Origin: Muribaculaceae bacterium | GTDB taxonomy: Bacteria > Bacteroidota > Bacteroidia > Bacteroidales > Muribaculaceae | Length of the DNA: 7,099 bases | Assembly (NCBI GenBank): GCA_029051445.1 | Contig: JAIDKP010000028.1 | Span: forward strand, 1 to 7,099 | Reading direction: 5' to 3' | Shown here: positions 6,370 to 7,099 of the stretch, piece by piece | How positions within the stretch are numbered: the first letter of the stretch is position 1 | How the letters are laid out: the number at the start of each line of letters is the position of its first letter | Translations under genes and position numbers: made by a program | The notes under the pieces: generated by a model | Told to the model about the DNA's origin: nothing | Databases searched by the model: none | Seen by the model: the letters and a program-made list of their open reading frames with translations, nothing else

Positions 6370-7099
6370 TTATGGAAGGAGTGAGAGGAGGAGGGCGGCG
6401 AGGCGGTTTTTCAGTCGGGCGCGGCTATTGCGCAGCGTGAGCGGTGCCGTGGAGCTGATCATATCGCGGCAGCGGCGGCGGGTTGCTGTGTCGTGGTCGT
6501 GGTGCCTGTACATGTTGAGCAGGCAGTTGCATGCGGCACTGAAAGCGCGGTCCTTAGCGGCACGTGTCAATTCCCGATCTGCTGCGATTTCGGGGATAGC
6601 GCTTATGCGTGACACGACTTCGAGCATGTCTTTGCGTCGGTTGCTCCACACCGAAAGTGTACTGTGTGGATTATGCCGGTAAAGGTAGACGTTGGCCGTG
6701 GTCAGCGCGATTGTCGATGCCCGGAGGAACAGCCGCGGCATTATGTCGAGGTCTTCGTATATGTGTCCTTCCCAAAGGCGCAGACCGTCGAACATGCGCC
6801 GGGAGAATATCTTGCCCCACAGTGAGGAGTTCAGCCTTGGGTCGGTCTGATACAGAAGTTTCCCGATTGCGGTGTAGGAGTCTACTGCCGAGACTTCGGG
6901 CGATCGGGTGGCAGATGCATCTTTTTCACGACGAACGAAGGTGCCGCAGGTTATTGGAGCGCTGAGGGCGGTCGCAACATGCAGGAGGTGGGAAATTGCA
7001 CCGGGGAGCAGGCGGTCGTCGGCATCGACAAACATGAGATAGTCGCCGGTGGCGAAGTCGATGCCACGGTTGCGGGCCGTCGACTGTCCGCGGTTTTGT
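6370..7099 (-). CDS. Family 2 glycosyltransferase, C-terminal part (cut by window edge)
   Basis: The frame stays open to the right edge: the 21 codons before the first internal ATG (7035) read NRGQSTARNRG and then TGDYL, continuing into MFVDADD. This is the canonical GT2 (GT-A fold) core, where VDADD holds the metal- and nucleotide-sugar-binding DxD, so the true start lies beyond 7099. Visible are 242 residues. SSLWGKIFSRRMF and HIYEDLD (E115-D116 of the visible part, probable catalytic acid region) match the second half of the GT-A domain. After that comes a basic helical tail, RLKNRLAALLLSLLP. GT2 enzymes of this type transfer a sugar from a nucleotide donor onto capsule, exopolysaccharide or LPS intermediates at the cytoplasmic face of the inner membrane. 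Donor and acceptor cannot be read from sequence. It is convergent with the DUF3472 gene and separated from it by two terminator-like hairpins, so it probably belongs to a different transcription unit. Confidence 0.9.
   Translation of the reverse strand, partial: QNRGQSTARNRGIDFATGDYLMFVDADDRLLPGAISHLLHVATALSAPITCGTFVRREKDASATRSPEVSAVDSYTAIGKLLYQTDPRLNSSLWGKIFSRRMFDGLRLWEGHIYEDLDIMPRLFLRASTIALTTANVYLYRHNPHSTLSVWSNRRKDMLEVVSRISAIPEIAADRELTRAAKDRAFSAACNCLLNMYRHHDHDTATRRRCRDMISSTAPLTLRNSRARLKNRLAALLLSLLP

Noticed and set aside
6203..6682. A 159-codon plus-strand frame crossing the GT2 terminator and gene
   Set aside because: It runs through a terminator hairpin and then antisense to a clear GT2 gene. 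Its product is Arg-rich with no family resemblance, typical of a shadow frame.

Overview
The window looks like a piece of a Bacteroidales chromosome, probably a gut commensal. The reasons are the gene content (exported GH95, GH92 and DUF5077/DUF3472 proteins, plus a GT2 enzyme), the lack of clear Shine-Dalgarno sequences, and a weak Bacteroidetes-type -7 element. Hand counts of sampled rows give about 55-58% G+C for three of the four genes. That is higher than typical Bacteroides and would suit Muribaculaceae-like or similar lineages, but the family assignment is an inference.

Layout: (1) 24-2297, minus strand, a complete secreted GH95 alpha-L-fucosidase. (2) 2298-2361, a 64-bp divergent intergenic region that must hold both promoters. 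(3) 2362-4704, plus strand, a complete GH92 alpha-mannosidase lipoprotein, followed by a strong intrinsic terminator at 4721-4764. (4) 4892-6145, plus strand, a secreted DUF5077-DUF3472 protein of unknown function with clearly lower G+C than its neighbours. A 41-codon open frame overlaps its start codon by ATGA. (5) 6146-6369, a convergent intergenic region with a 12-bp inverted repeat serving the plus-strand gene and a terminator with an 8-T tract serving the minus-strand gene. (6) 6370-7099, minus strand, the C-terminal part of a family 2 glycosyltransferase whose N-terminus lies beyond the right edge.

How the genes fit together: GH95 and GH92 are exo-acting enzymes that remove terminal alpha-fucose and alpha-mannose, so the divergent pair suits trimming of host or dietary glycans (N-glycans, mucin O-glycans, yeast mannan or fucosylated plant glycans). 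The DUF5077-DUF3472 protein is probably another exported carbohydrate-related protein. No SusC/SusD pair, sulfatase, regulator or transporter is visible, so this is not a recognisable complete polysaccharide utilisation locus. The GT2 gene faces the other way behind its own terminator and probably belongs to a separate surface-polysaccharide locus.

I see no CRISPR array, tRNA, rRNA, insertion sequence or clearly new system. The observations most worth a second look are the base-composition break at the DUF3472 gene, the short frame overlapping its start, and the repeat-containing hairpin after it.
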